39,698 nt of DNA from the NCBI GenBank assembly GCA_965659715.1, contig CBFHXE010000017.1:1-39698 (forward strand). Reading direction: 5' to 3'. Position 1 is the first letter of the stretch. Each line of letters starts with the position of its first letter. The DNA is from CABZJG01 sp965659715. Lineage in GTDB: Bacteria > Pseudomonadota > Alphaproteobacteria > Rhodobacterales > Rhodobacteraceae. The notes beneath the pieces are model-generated. The model made no database searches. It was not told the DNA's origin and was given only the letters and a program-made list of their open reading frames with translations. The position numbers and the translations under genes were made by a program. This document shows positions 1-7,771 of the stretch, piece after piece.

Positions 1-11
1 AGGGCTATCGT

Positions 12-1217
12 TTGGACAAAAAAGACCCAAAAATTGCACCAAGCCGACGTGTCTACGGATGCGTTTCTGCGCGTACCACTGCGCAGAAAAAATTACCTAA
101 ATTGATATTTGATTTCATTGATGGGGCTGCAGGTCGTGAAACCGGTTTAAAAAACAATCAAACCGCCTTTGACCGCCTCAAATTGAAGCCTCGTGTATTG
201 TCAAAGGTAACCCAGCAGTCCTTAGCAACAGAATTTTTGGGGCAGTCATATAACCTGCCGTTTGGCATCGCGCCGATGGGAATGTGCAACCTATCCCATC
301 CCATAGCTGATTATTTGATGGCGCAGGCAGCACAGCGTTTGAAATTTCCGGTAACCCTGTCCTCCGCCGGCTCAAGCAGCATCGAAGACATGCGTAATTG
401 GGCCGGCGATAATGCGTGGTTTCAGCTTTATGTGACACCGCCTATAGAGCATAGCCTTTCGTTGGTGCAGCGAGCTCAGGATGCCGGCTATCGCAATTTA
501 ATATTGACAGTGGATGTGCCAAAAGTCAGCCGCCGGCTACGCGATATCCAAAATGGCTTTCAAATGCCCTTTAAATTGCGCACGCGGCAGTTTATTGATT
601 TCGCCACCCACCCTGTCTGGAGCCTGCGCCTATTGGCGGCAGGCACGCCAAAACCCGTAAACTTTCCACAAAACGGATTGGGGTTTGACCGCGATGCCAG
701 TCGCGCGATGGCAGACTGGGATTTTCTTGCACGCCTGCGCGATCAATGGCAAGGCAATTTAATTGTAAAGGGCGTAACAGCCCCCGAGGATGCTTTACGG
801 ATCAAATCGACGGGCGCAGATGCGGTATATGTGTCCAATCATGGCGGCCGCCAGTTGGACAGCGTTCCGGCATCGATTGATCTTATCAGACCAATTAGAG
901 AGGCTGTCGGCCGCGAATATCCTGTGGCGTTTGACAGCGGGGTACGCGATGCAGAAGATATCCTAAAGGCTTTGGCGTGCGGGGCAAACTTTGTCATGCT
1001 TGGCCGGCCAAATTTATTCGCGCTTGCCGCAGATGGCGCAGCCGGACTGGAAAGTCTTTATGCGGCTTTACAGTATGATCTTTCGGTTGCGATGGCGCAA
1101 ATCGGCGTTGAGACGATTGGGCAAATAGGACCTCATAATTTGATAGAAGAGACGCAGATGATGACCGCTCACACTAGCGCCGCCGCATCCGCCAAGCCAA
1201 AAGGTAAAAATCCATGA
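12..1217 (+). CDS. FMN-dependent alpha-hydroxy-acid dehydrogenase (LldD/MdlB/glycolate oxidase family)
   Basis: Oxidises a 2-hydroxyacid to the 2-oxoacid using FMN. The protein has the single TIM-barrel layout of the family: an N-terminal segment matching A..KLP...FDFIDGAA, the FMN-site run APMGMCNLSHP, a QLYV strand, the lysine of LIVKGV near residue 253, and the signature SNHGGRQLD holding the catalytic His (about 277) and substrate-binding Arg (about 280). At 401 residues it is slightly longer than typical LldD (about 380), with about 20 extra N-terminal residues. The start used is TTG. The frame stays open to the left edge, so a start just outside the window cannot be excluded. Its stop overlaps the next ATG by 4 nt, so it is probably coupled to a TPP enzyme, as in the mandelate pathway (MdlB oxidises, MdlC decarboxylates). 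The substrate cannot be read from the sequence. Confidence 0.9.
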   Translation: MDKKDPKIAPSRRVYGCVSARTTAQKKLPKLIFDFIDGAAGRETGLKNNQTAFDRLKLKPRVLSKVTQQSLATEFLGQSYNLPFGIAPMGMCNLSHPIADYLMAQAAQRLKFPVTLSSAGSSSIEDMRNWAGDNAWFQLYVTPPIEHSLSLVQRAQDAGYRNLILTVDVPKVSRRLRDIQNGFQMPFKLRTRQFIDFATHPVWSLRLLAAGTPKPVNFPQNGLGFDRDASRAMADWDFLARLRDQWQGNLIVKGVTAPEDALRIKSTGADAVYVSNHGGRQLDSVPASIDLIRPIREAVGREYPVAFDSGVRDAEDILKALACGANFVMLGRPNLFALAADGAAGLESLYAALQYDLSVAMAQIGVETIGQIGPHNLIEETQMMTAHTSAAASAKPKGKNP

Positions 1218-2944
1218 ACGAGCAGCTTATGATACGCGGCGGTGAAATATTAGCCAGAGCGCTAAAAGAAAAAGGTGCAGAGCATGTGTTTACTCTTGCA
1301 GGTGGATTTTGCAATCCGGCTTTAGAAGGGTTCATGAAATCCCAAATGCCGGTCATTAACTGCCCGCATGAGCAAGTGGCCGGCCATTTGGCGGACGGGC
1401 ATACACGCATCACCCGAAAGCCTGCCATATGTCTGGTGGGTCCAGAAGGGTTTGCCAATGCGGTTCCGGCCATGCTTGAAGCCGGCGGTGAACGTGCGCC
1501 AGTAATATTCGTCACCGGATCGTCGACATTAAAACGTCAAGGCGCCGGTGGATTTAAGGAAATTGACGATGTGGCCATTGCTGCGCCCTTGGTAAAATAT
1601 TCTGTGCAGATCACAGATGGCGAACGGATTAGTGAATTTGTTGACCGCGCATGGACAGCGGCCACAACCGGCTACCCCGGTCCGGTTCATATCAGTCTGC
1701 CGGTTGATTTGATGTTTTCAAGTTTCGCAGCGGATGCAGGACGTGATGAACGGCCCTTTGATCGCAGTGATCGCACGCCACCTCGCGCCTGGCCGGACCC
1801 GGCGGTTATGAGTGCTATCATTAAGCGGTTATCCGCAGCAGAGCGCCCAGTTATTATCGCAGGCCATGGGGTGTGGTGGTCAGGCGCGGAAAGGGCACTC
1901 GAAACCTGCGCTTTGGCCCTTAAAATTCCAGTGTTTAATGTCCCCTATCATCAAAAGCTCTTGGGAGAGGAAAGCCAAGCCTATATGGGACTGGCTGATT
2001 TTCACCAATACCACCCCTCAAAGGCGGCGTTTCATCAGGCCGATGTCATTCTTATGGTTGGCGGGCGGTTGGACAATCAGATGAATTTTGGCAACCCTCC
2101 GTTTTTTCCGGCCTCCACCCATCTGATTTGTATCAATGGCAGCCATGAAGAGCTTGAATATAACCGCGGTGCTGACACAGTTTTGCTAGGTGATCCCGGG
2201 GCATTTTTTGAAGCTGTAAGCAAAGTTGGAAAGACCTGGAAACCCTGGTTCGAGCAGCAGCGGGATCATCGCAATACATGGGTGAAAGACTGGTTTGATC
2301 ATATCGACACCGAAACCCGCACGGATACGGAATCTGGGCGAAATATGCATCCGCTTCAATTATCTTTGGATGTGCAATCACACCTTGGCCCCCAAGACTG
2401 GTTGGTTTTTGATGGTGGCAACACCCACTTCTGGTCTGAGATCGCTGTCAATATGGCAGGCTGGAGGGGCCAGAAGCTGGGCGGCATACTGCACCCTGGA
2501 AATTACAGTTTGCTCGGCGTTGGTGTCAGCTTTGCAATTTCCGCCAAAGCCGCACACCCGGATCAAAATGTGGTTTTAATCTCTGGTGACGGTGCATTTT
2601 TATCCGGAGGTCTATCGATAGAGACGGCGTTTCAAGAAGGGCTACCGATCACGGTGGTGATAGACAATAACGGGGGGCTAGATTGCATCAGTCAGCAACA
2701 AGAGCGGCTGTTTTCAAATGGGGCACATTTTGCCACTGATTTCCGCGATATCCCGTTTCATACAATGTTTGAAGGATTGGGCGGGCACGGAGAATTGGTC
2801 GAACGGCGGGATCAATTGGGCCCGGCCCTCACGCGCGCCATGCAAAGTGGTAAAACAGCTTGTGTAAACGTAAAATGCCGCGGGGTGATTAGCCCGATCG
2901 TTGCGGCAACCTCAGATAAACGGGATAAGGCGTCGATAGAATAA
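1214..2944 (+). CDS. Thiamine-pyrophosphate-dependent enzyme (acetolactate synthase / 2-hydroxyacyl-CoA lyase-like)
   Basis: A full-length TPP enzyme of 576 residues with three domains. The N-terminal PYR domain carries the cofactor-activating Glu in NCPHEQ (residue 53). The central domain contains VGGRLDNQMNFGNPP followed by HEELEYN, a pattern I associate with oxalyl-CoA decarboxylase and 2-hydroxyacyl-CoA lyase as well as IlvB-like enzymes. The C-terminal PP domain has the TPP/metal motif GDGAF...IDNN at about residues 457-485. Likely chemistry is decarboxylation or C-C lyase/ligase action on a 2-oxoacid, fitting the upstream 2-hydroxyacid dehydrogenase. The ATG overlaps the upstream stop (ATGA) and the TAA overlaps the next ATG by one base, so the genes are translationally coupled. 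No IlvN-type regulatory subunit is nearby, which argues against housekeeping acetolactate synthase. The exact reaction is unknown. Confidence 0.88.
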   Translation: MNEQLMIRGGEILARALKEKGAEHVFTLAGGFCNPALEGFMKSQMPVINCPHEQVAGHLADGHTRITRKPAICLVGPEGFANAVPAMLEAGGERAPVIFVTGSSTLKRQGAGGFKEIDDVAIAAPLVKYSVQITDGERISEFVDRAWTAATTGYPGPVHISLPVDLMFSSFAADAGRDERPFDRSDRTPPRAWPDPAVMSAIIKRLSAAERPVIIAGHGVWWSGAERALETCALALKIPVFNVPYHQKLLGEESQAYMGLADFHQYHPSKAAFHQADVILMVGGRLDNQMNFGNPPFFPASTHLICINGSHEELEYNRGADTVLLGDPGAFFEAVSKVGKTWKPWFEQQRDHRNTWVKDWFDHIDTETRTDTESGRNMHPLQLSLDVQSHLGPQDWLVFDGGNTHFWSEIAVNMAGWRGQKLGGILHPGNYSLLGVGVSFAISAKAAHPDQNVVLISGDGAFLSGGLSIETAFQEGLPITVVIDNNGGLDCISQQQERLFSNGAHFATDFRDIPFHTMFEGLGGHGELVERRDQLGPALTRAMQSGKTACVNVKCRGVISPIVAATSDKRDKASIE

Positions 2945-3294
2945 TGTCTCTTGTTAGCTCACACACATTAAACGGGGTTGATGGCACACATGCGGGCCAT
3001 ATCCCTGCTCGGCTTATTCATGTTGCGTCACAAAAAGTACTTTTTGAAACGCAAATGGACGCAGGTGGACGGCTGGCGCAAACCGTAGACAGGGCAGAGA
3101 TTGACGTAAACGGACAGTATGAGTTGGTTTTTGACACTGCCGCCTATTGGCAACGCCGCGACTTGCCACGCAAAGGTCCGCAGATCATGGATCAGATCGT
3201 TATACGGTTTTCAATGCCCAACCCAGAAGGCCAGTACCACATTCCTGTGATCCTAAACCCTAATTCCTATTCCGTTTGGTGGTCAGGAGAATAG
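2944..3294 (+). CDS. Transthyretin-like / 5-hydroxyisourate hydrolase-like protein with altered C-terminus
   Basis: 116 residues with the HIU-hydrolase (PucM/HiuH, transthyretin-like) layout. An N-terminal SSHTLNG resembles the family STHVLD segment (His7). A GGR provides Arg43, a YELVFDTAAYW strand follows, and YHIPVILNPNSYS holds His99. These match the His/Arg/His active-site positions of HIU hydrolase. The family normally ends in Tyr-Arg-Gly-Ser, which lines the active site; here the protein ends VWWSGE, so that Arg is missing. Two tryptophans in its place suggest a changed substrate or loss of uricolytic activity. No uricase, OHCU decarboxylase or allantoinase gene is adjacent. The gene sits inside a tight four-gene operon, coupled to the TPP enzyme by a TAATG overlap and followed 3 nt later by the demethylase ATG. 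The fold is a confident call; the substrate is not. Confidence 0.78.
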   Translation: MSLVSSHTLNGVDGTHAGHIPARLIHVASQKVLFETQMDAGGRLAQTVDRAEIDVNGQYELVFDTAAYWQRRDLPRKGPQIMDQIVIRFSMPNPEGQYHIPVILNPNSYSVWWSGE

Positions 3295-3297
3295 CAC

Positions 3298-4410
3298 ATG
3301 GCCGATGGCTTGAATATGTCGCGCCGTATCCGGCGCACCCCTTATACAGACAGGGTCGAAGCCGCAGGCGTGCGGGGCTTTTCCGTGGTCAACCATATGC
3401 TGCTGCCAAAGGCCTTTGCGCGCAGCGTAGAAGAAGACTACTGGCACCTCAAAGAGCATGTCCAAATCTGGGACGTCTCATGCCAAAGACAAGTGGAAAT
3501 TTCCGGCCCGGATGCGGCCACGCTGGTGCAGTGGATGACCCCGCGCAATATATCAAAGGCCAAAATAGGAGAGTGCCTCTATATACCTATTCTGGACGAT
3601 CAAGCGGGTTTGATCAACGATCCGGTTCTATTGAAATTGGCCAAAGATCGGTTTTGGCTTTCGATCGCGGACAGTGATGTTCTGCTTTATGCCAAAGGGC
3701 TCGCCCTTGGCCGGGGTCTTGATGTGATTGTGCACGAACCCGATGTTTACCCACTTGCCATCCAAGGGCCACGCGCAGAGGCGCTGCTCTCCGAGTTGTT
3801 TGGCGCCGAGATCGAAAAAATCGGGTTTTTTAAATTTGGCTGGATTGATATTTTCGGCACACGGCAACTCATTGCTCGGTCTGGCTATTCGCGCCAAGGT
3901 GGGTTTGAAATTTACCTAAAGGGCGCGTCTTTGGGCGGTCCTTTATGGGATAAGATTTGGCAGGCAGGTCAAAGCTATAACATCTCGCCTGGCTGCCCCA
4001 ATCTTATTGAGCGTATCGAAGGTGGGCTGTTGTCATACGGCAACGAAATGACGTCTGAAACCAATCCTTTGGAAATTGGGTCGGGAAAATATTGCAGCCT
4101 TGACGGAGCGGTTGAGTTTATTGGGCGCCCAGCGCTTGAAAAAATCGCAAAGGCCGGTCCCGACCGATTAATACATGGCGTTGTTTTTGACGCGCCGGCC
4201 TGTCCTACCTGCTCGGTTCCTTGGCCCGTGCGGGTTGGCAACAGCCGCGTTGGAGCCATTACATCGGGAATATATTCCCCAAGGTTGAAAAAAAACATTG
4301 GGCTGTCGCTTATTGAAAAAGGTCACTGGACGCCCGGCCTGAAAGTATCGGTAGAGCTGCCTGATGGTGCGGCCAGACAGGGGGAACTCTCCGCTCTGCC
4401 TTTCAAGTGA
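3298..4410 (+). CDS. DmdA-like aminomethyltransferase-family demethylase (GcvT fold)
   Basis: 370 residues of the GcvT/DmdA family, which move a methyl or aminomethyl group to tetrahydrofolate. The N-terminal stretch (SRRIRRTPYTDRVEAAGV, NHMLLP, VWDVSCQRQVEISGPDA) closely resembles what I recall of DMSP demethylase DmdA from Ruegeria and Pelagibacter rather than glycine-cleavage GcvT. Later blocks include PLAIQGPRAE, SGYSRQGGFEIYL and IERIEGGLLSYGNEMT. A DmdA would demethylate dimethylsulfoniopropionate to methylmercaptopropionate. However, the neighbours (2-hydroxyacid dehydrogenase, TPP enzyme, transthyretin-like protein) are not the usual DMSP genes, so this may be a paralogue acting on another methylated compound. 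The ATG is preceded by AGGAGA about 10 nt upstream. It is the last gene of the operon, followed by a small hairpin. Fold is certain; DMSP as substrate is about even odds. Confidence 0.82.
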   Translation: MADGLNMSRRIRRTPYTDRVEAAGVRGFSVVNHMLLPKAFARSVEEDYWHLKEHVQIWDVSCQRQVEISGPDAATLVQWMTPRNISKAKIGECLYIPILDDQAGLINDPVLLKLAKDRFWLSIADSDVLLYAKGLALGRGLDVIVHEPDVYPLAIQGPRAEALLSELFGAEIEKIGFFKFGWIDIFGTRQLIARSGYSRQGGFEIYLKGASLGGPLWDKIWQAGQSYNISPGCPNLIERIEGGLLSYGNEMTSETNPLEIGSGKYCSLDGAVEFIGRPALEKIAKAGPDRLIHGVVFDAPACPTCSVPWPVRVGNSRVGAITSGIYSPRLKKNIGLSLIEKGHWTPGLKVSVELPDGAARQGELSALPFK

Positions 4411-4424
4411 CAAAATTGCTTTTA

Positions 4425-4440
4425 GGCCGCAAAGACGGCC
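4425..4440 (+). terminator. Hairpin after the four-gene operon (weak terminator candidate)
   Basis: GGCCG (4425-4429) pairs with CGGCC (4436-4440) across a 6-nt loop, 15 nt after the demethylase stop. It is followed by AGTTTAAAATT, which is only moderately T-rich, so this is a weak intrinsic-terminator candidate. Confidence 0.35.
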
Positions 4441-4458
4441 AGTTTAAAATTAAAATCT

Positions 4459-4473
4459 GGGTCTCAAAGACCC
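4459..4473 (-). terminator. Intrinsic terminator candidate straddling the DUF1330 gene stop
   Basis: On the - strand GGGTCT pairs with AGACCC across a 3-nt loop, overlapping the TGA stop at 4464-4466. The - strand then reads AGATTTTAATTTT. The stem is short (6 bp) but position and the T-rich tail fit termination of the DUF1330 gene, facing the operon that ends at 4410. Confidence 0.5.
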
Positions 4474-4826
4474 TCAACTATGGTTTGAACGCTGCTAGAG
4501 GCCGACATGCGCACCGATTTGGCTTGGGCATATTCTTTTGAATGATACCACGCATGTGCAGCTTCAAAAGATGGAAATTGGATCACCACATTTCGATCTC
4601 CGGGTGGTGTGCCCTCATAGCTGACTGAGCGGCCCCCGCGCACAATGAAGGCCCCGCCAAAGTGCTCAATTGTTGGTAAAACCATTTTAATGTAGCCAGC
4701 ATATGTGTCGGGATCATTTACTGTGATCTGGGCGATGACGTATCCAAAAGCCAAATCTTTATCCTCGCAATTCTGTTTAAAATTTTTATAGAGTTTTTCG
4801 GGGTGATCACAAAGCACCATTTTCAT
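4464..4826 (-). CDS. DUF1330 domain protein
   Basis: A small protein of about 120 residues with the DUF1330 ferredoxin-like (dimeric alpha-beta barrel) pattern: GYVIAQITVNDPDTYAGYI, then FGGAFIVRGG, VVIQFPSFEAAHAWYHSKEYAQAK. The family is widespread and its biochemical function is not established. The open frame continues upstream to a TTG at 4859, but ATG codons at 4826 and 4820 are better starts. Even so, about 27 residues precede the usual domain start, an N-terminal extension containing LCDHPEKLYKNFKQNCED. It stands alone, divergent from the DUF1800 gene and convergent with the demethylase operon. Coding is well supported by the domain match; the start is uncertain. Confidence 0.8.
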   Translation of the reverse strand: MKMVLCDHPEKLYKNFKQNCEDKDLAFGYVIAQITVNDPDTYAGYIKMVLPTIEHFGGAFIVRGGRSVSYEGTPPGDRNVVIQFPSFEAAHAWYHSKEYAQAKSVRMSASSSVQTIVEGL

Positions 4827-4968
4827 GCGTTTGCGCCTATTGAAAAATCTGATCACCAACCTTTTTAGGTTTGCACTTTGGTTTTATGATTTAACAGCGA
4901 TCCTTTAGACATCATGGTGATTATGCGACATATTAGCTAAAGTAAGATAGAAAGGGCTTACGGATAGC

Positions 4969-7764
4969 TTGAGACAATCCGAAGAGATATTGAAAAAACT
5001 TCTGATTGAAGTACCGTGGACGGATATATTTTGGACAGGGAGCAAAAAGCTGTTTAGGTTTATTGTTCATATTTTTTTATTTATCGCTGGCAGTTCTGGT
5101 TTTGCAGACACAATCGCAAAACGTGCACAAATCTATTTAAATCTGTCAGGCTATAATGCCGGTATGATTGACGGAATAATCGGGCCTAAAACCCGGCAAT
5201 CGATTATTGGGGCCTACAATGAAGCAGGTCTGGAATTCGATAATATAATTGACGAAGAAGATATCTTTCAACTGCGCCAAATATATCTTGATAAAAGCCG
5301 ACAATCGTGGCTAATGGATCCTTTGCTTTCCAAAGTCATGGATGTGGCAGATGCAAGGCATTTTTTGGAAAGAACCGGGATCGGCGCAAATCCATTTGAT
5401 ATTCAAAAACTGGTGGGCGCTGCGCGCGCTGATGCTGTCCATGCGCTTCTTAGCCAAATGGATGGCACTGTTCAAAGCCCTTTGCCTAACTTTGTTTTTG
5501 ACTCTGGTACCGAATACTGGATTCGCTGGGATTATGACGAACCCGGAAGGCAATCGTTTCGCGTCGCCCGAGACAGAGAAATTGCAGAGTTCCGCACATG
5601 GTGGATTCGCGAGATGATCGAGACCACCAAACCACAAAATGAGAGGCTTTTATTGTTTTGGACGGATCACTTTCCGGTTGAATACTCGGCGATAGATGAA
5701 GAGGCTTTGTCCATTGCCAAACAACATCTGATGTTTCGACAGCATGGGTTTGGAAATTTCAAAACATTGATCAAAGCGATACTTCGTGACCCCGCCATGC
5801 TCAATTATTTGAATGGTGAAAATAACAATAAAAAAGCTCCAAATGAAAATCTTGCGCGTGAATTAATGGAGCTCTTCGTTTTAGGTGAGGGCACGTATGA
5901 TGAAACTACAGTTAAAGAAGCGGCGCGCGCTTTAACCGGTAAAAGAATCAACCGTATGAAAGGCTTCGAATATCACCTTCATCCACGTCGACATGACCAG
6001 ACCACCAAAACACTTTTTGGAAAAACGGGACATTTTGACGGCGATGATTTGATTGATATATTATTTGCACATCCTACTGTCGGCCATTTTATCACCGAAA
6101 AGCTTTGGTCCTATTATGTTTCGGAGACCGAGCAAAACCAATCTGAGATTGACCATATTTCGAAAGCCTTTCAAAATTCAAACTTTGAAATTCCAGTGCT
6201 TTTAGCCGAATTGTTTTCCTCACCGTCCTTTTGGGCTGATCAATCAAGAGCCACAATTGTAAAGTCACCGGTCGATTTGGTTATTGGAACCATTCGCTCT
6301 ACTGGCTATCTACCCGTTGATTGGCAAAGTAGTGGCAGTGCCATGGCCAATCTAGGTCAGAATCTCTTTGAACCGCCAAATATCGCTGGCTGGTCAAGAG
6401 GAGCAGGATGGGTTACCCCGGCCAATTTACTGAATAGAACAAAATTCGTAACTGAATTTTTTGCAAATGAAGGCTCAAGCCTTGCTGATCTGGCAACAGA
6501 TAGCCCTGAAATGATGTTAAACAGACCAGATAAAATTATTGTGCGCTATGGGGCAGAGAACTTTGAAGGCCCGCCTAAATTCAAAGTAAAATTGTTGAAG
6601 AAGAAAGAGGGAAAAAGTTATGCGGTCAATGTTTGGCGATCAAAAACGATCACAGCAAAAGGCGGGCATGATACGGGACTGTTTGGCCGCGTTGAAAGAA
6701 GTCAAATCCCTTGGATGATTACGGATTTAGATTATGACCCTGGCACTAGTTTCGATACTGTAGCGATTGAGTTTATGAATGATCATTGTTGTGGGCCTGG
6801 AGGATCAGATGCAGGTGACCGGAACCTATTCATCGAGTGGGTAAAGGTTGGCAATAAATTATTTTTAGCACAAGACGGGGAACAGATATCTGGATGTAAA
6901 AACGGCAACCGAAATCCGGGGCATTTGCATTGCTCAGGCATTGTGAAAATGAGCCAAGGCGAAAATATTACCCAAGAAAAAACGCCGCCTGACTATCAAG
7001 AAAACCAGTTGGTGGTCGAGCGTGCCGCCTTTTTCCATGGAAAAGAATATGACCCCCAAAAAAATTGGAACGAGATCAGCTTGGGGCTGTTGAATGTTAA
7101 TTTCAATTATCATTTTCAATCCGGAATGCGGGTGAATTTAATCGTGGAAGAAAATAATGAAATTTTCCTAGAAATTAACGATTTAGAATGCTCTGATACT
7201 TGCTTGCAGGGAAAATGGCCTAAATCTGCGCGCAAAGGGCACTCGGGTAAAAAGTTCATTCGAATTTCCTTGGGGCCGCGCGAACCTAGGCAAACCCGCC
7301 AAAACTTTGAACAGCTCAGCCAAGAGGATAAGCTCTTTGTCTCTGCTCTTTGGCAAGCCATGCCAGACTTACTTGTTGCAATGCAGGCAGGGCGCAATTT
7401 TAATCGAAGAAATGGAACAGAAGTCTTGGCAAGTTGGAGCAAAAAATTTGATCACATGGAGCGCCGGTTGCGGAATTCTCGATATGTAATCCGTTATCCG
7501 GTTCCAAAGGTAAGGATCGCAAAAGACACCCGTAAAAAGGCTGATGGAATGATGGCAATGGCGATGTCGGCAATAAAAATTACCCCACCGGTGCCAGCTT
7601 CGCACATCTTTGTTGAAACAAACATAGACTGGGAACAGATGCTAGGTGAAATGTTTTTAGGCGATGAGATTGCAAACGCAATTTTAGCGCTGCCACCAAT
7701 ATCCGTTTCAAAACAGGCTTCTCCCACGGATTTCATCGCAGATCCTGTGTATCATTTAAAGTGA
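4969..7764 (+). CDS. Secreted DUF1800 protein with peptidoglycan-binding domain and carbohydrate-binding-like insert
   Basis: 931 residues from a TTG start (a second in-frame TTG lies at 4990; no ATG is well placed). A hydrophobic segment at about residues 27-46, ending SSGFADT, is a probable signal peptide. Residues about 48-75 match a PG_binding_1 repeat (LNLSGYNAGMIDGIIGPKTR). DUF1800 follows, with RHFLERTGIGANP, LLLFWTDHF, ENLARELMELFVLGEGTY, ALTGKR and EPPNIAGWSRGAGW. A segment of about 260 residues (roughly 515-775) interrupts it. This contains DTVAIEFMNDHCCGPGG and RNLFIEWVKVG, which resembles calcium-dependent xylan-binding modules (CBM36/60 type), plus a second cysteine-containing beta-rich part. 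DUF1800-like sequence resumes near 780. DUF1800 proteins are normally paired with DUF1501 proteins, as here 7 nt downstream. Function is unknown; envelope or polysaccharide association is inferred. Confidence 0.87.
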   Translation: MRQSEEILKKLLIEVPWTDIFWTGSKKLFRFIVHIFLFIAGSSGFADTIAKRAQIYLNLSGYNAGMIDGIIGPKTRQSIIGAYNEAGLEFDNIIDEEDIFQLRQIYLDKSRQSWLMDPLLSKVMDVADARHFLERTGIGANPFDIQKLVGAARADAVHALLSQMDGTVQSPLPNFVFDSGTEYWIRWDYDEPGRQSFRVARDREIAEFRTWWIREMIETTKPQNERLLLFWTDHFPVEYSAIDEEALSIAKQHLMFRQHGFGNFKTLIKAILRDPAMLNYLNGENNNKKAPNENLARELMELFVLGEGTYDETTVKEAARALTGKRINRMKGFEYHLHPRRHDQTTKTLFGKTGHFDGDDLIDILFAHPTVGHFITEKLWSYYVSETEQNQSEIDHISKAFQNSNFEIPVLLAELFSSPSFWADQSRATIVKSPVDLVIGTIRSTGYLPVDWQSSGSAMANLGQNLFEPPNIAGWSRGAGWVTPANLLNRTKFVTEFFANEGSSLADLATDSPEMMLNRPDKIIVRYGAENFEGPPKFKVKLLKKKEGKSYAVNVWRSKTITAKGGHDTGLFGRVERSQIPWMITDLDYDPGTSFDTVAIEFMNDHCCGPGGSDAGDRNLFIEWVKVGNKLFLAQDGEQISGCKNGNRNPGHLHCSGIVKMSQGENITQEKTPPDYQENQLVVERAAFFHGKEYDPQKNWNEISLGLLNVNFNYHFQSGMRVNLIVEENNEIFLEINDLECSDTCLQGKWPKSARKGHSGKKFIRISLGPREPRQTRQNFEQLSQEDKLFVSALWQAMPDLLVAMQAGRNFNRRNGTEVLASWSKKFDHMERRLRNSRYVIRYPVPKVRIAKDTRKKADGMMAMAMSAIKITPPVPASHIFVETNIDWEQMLGEMFLGDEIANAILALPPISVSKQASPTDFIADPVYHLK

Positions 7765-7771
7765 GGGCAAT

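Noticed and set aside
1214..2944. Housekeeping acetolactate synthase (IlvB)
   Set aside because: No small regulatory subunit follows, and the central-domain motifs and operon partners suggest a catabolic TPP enzyme.
3276..3677. 133-residue frame overlapping the demethylase gene
   Set aside because: It lies inside the strongly supported demethylase gene in another frame and has low-complexity Arg-rich composition typical of a shadow.
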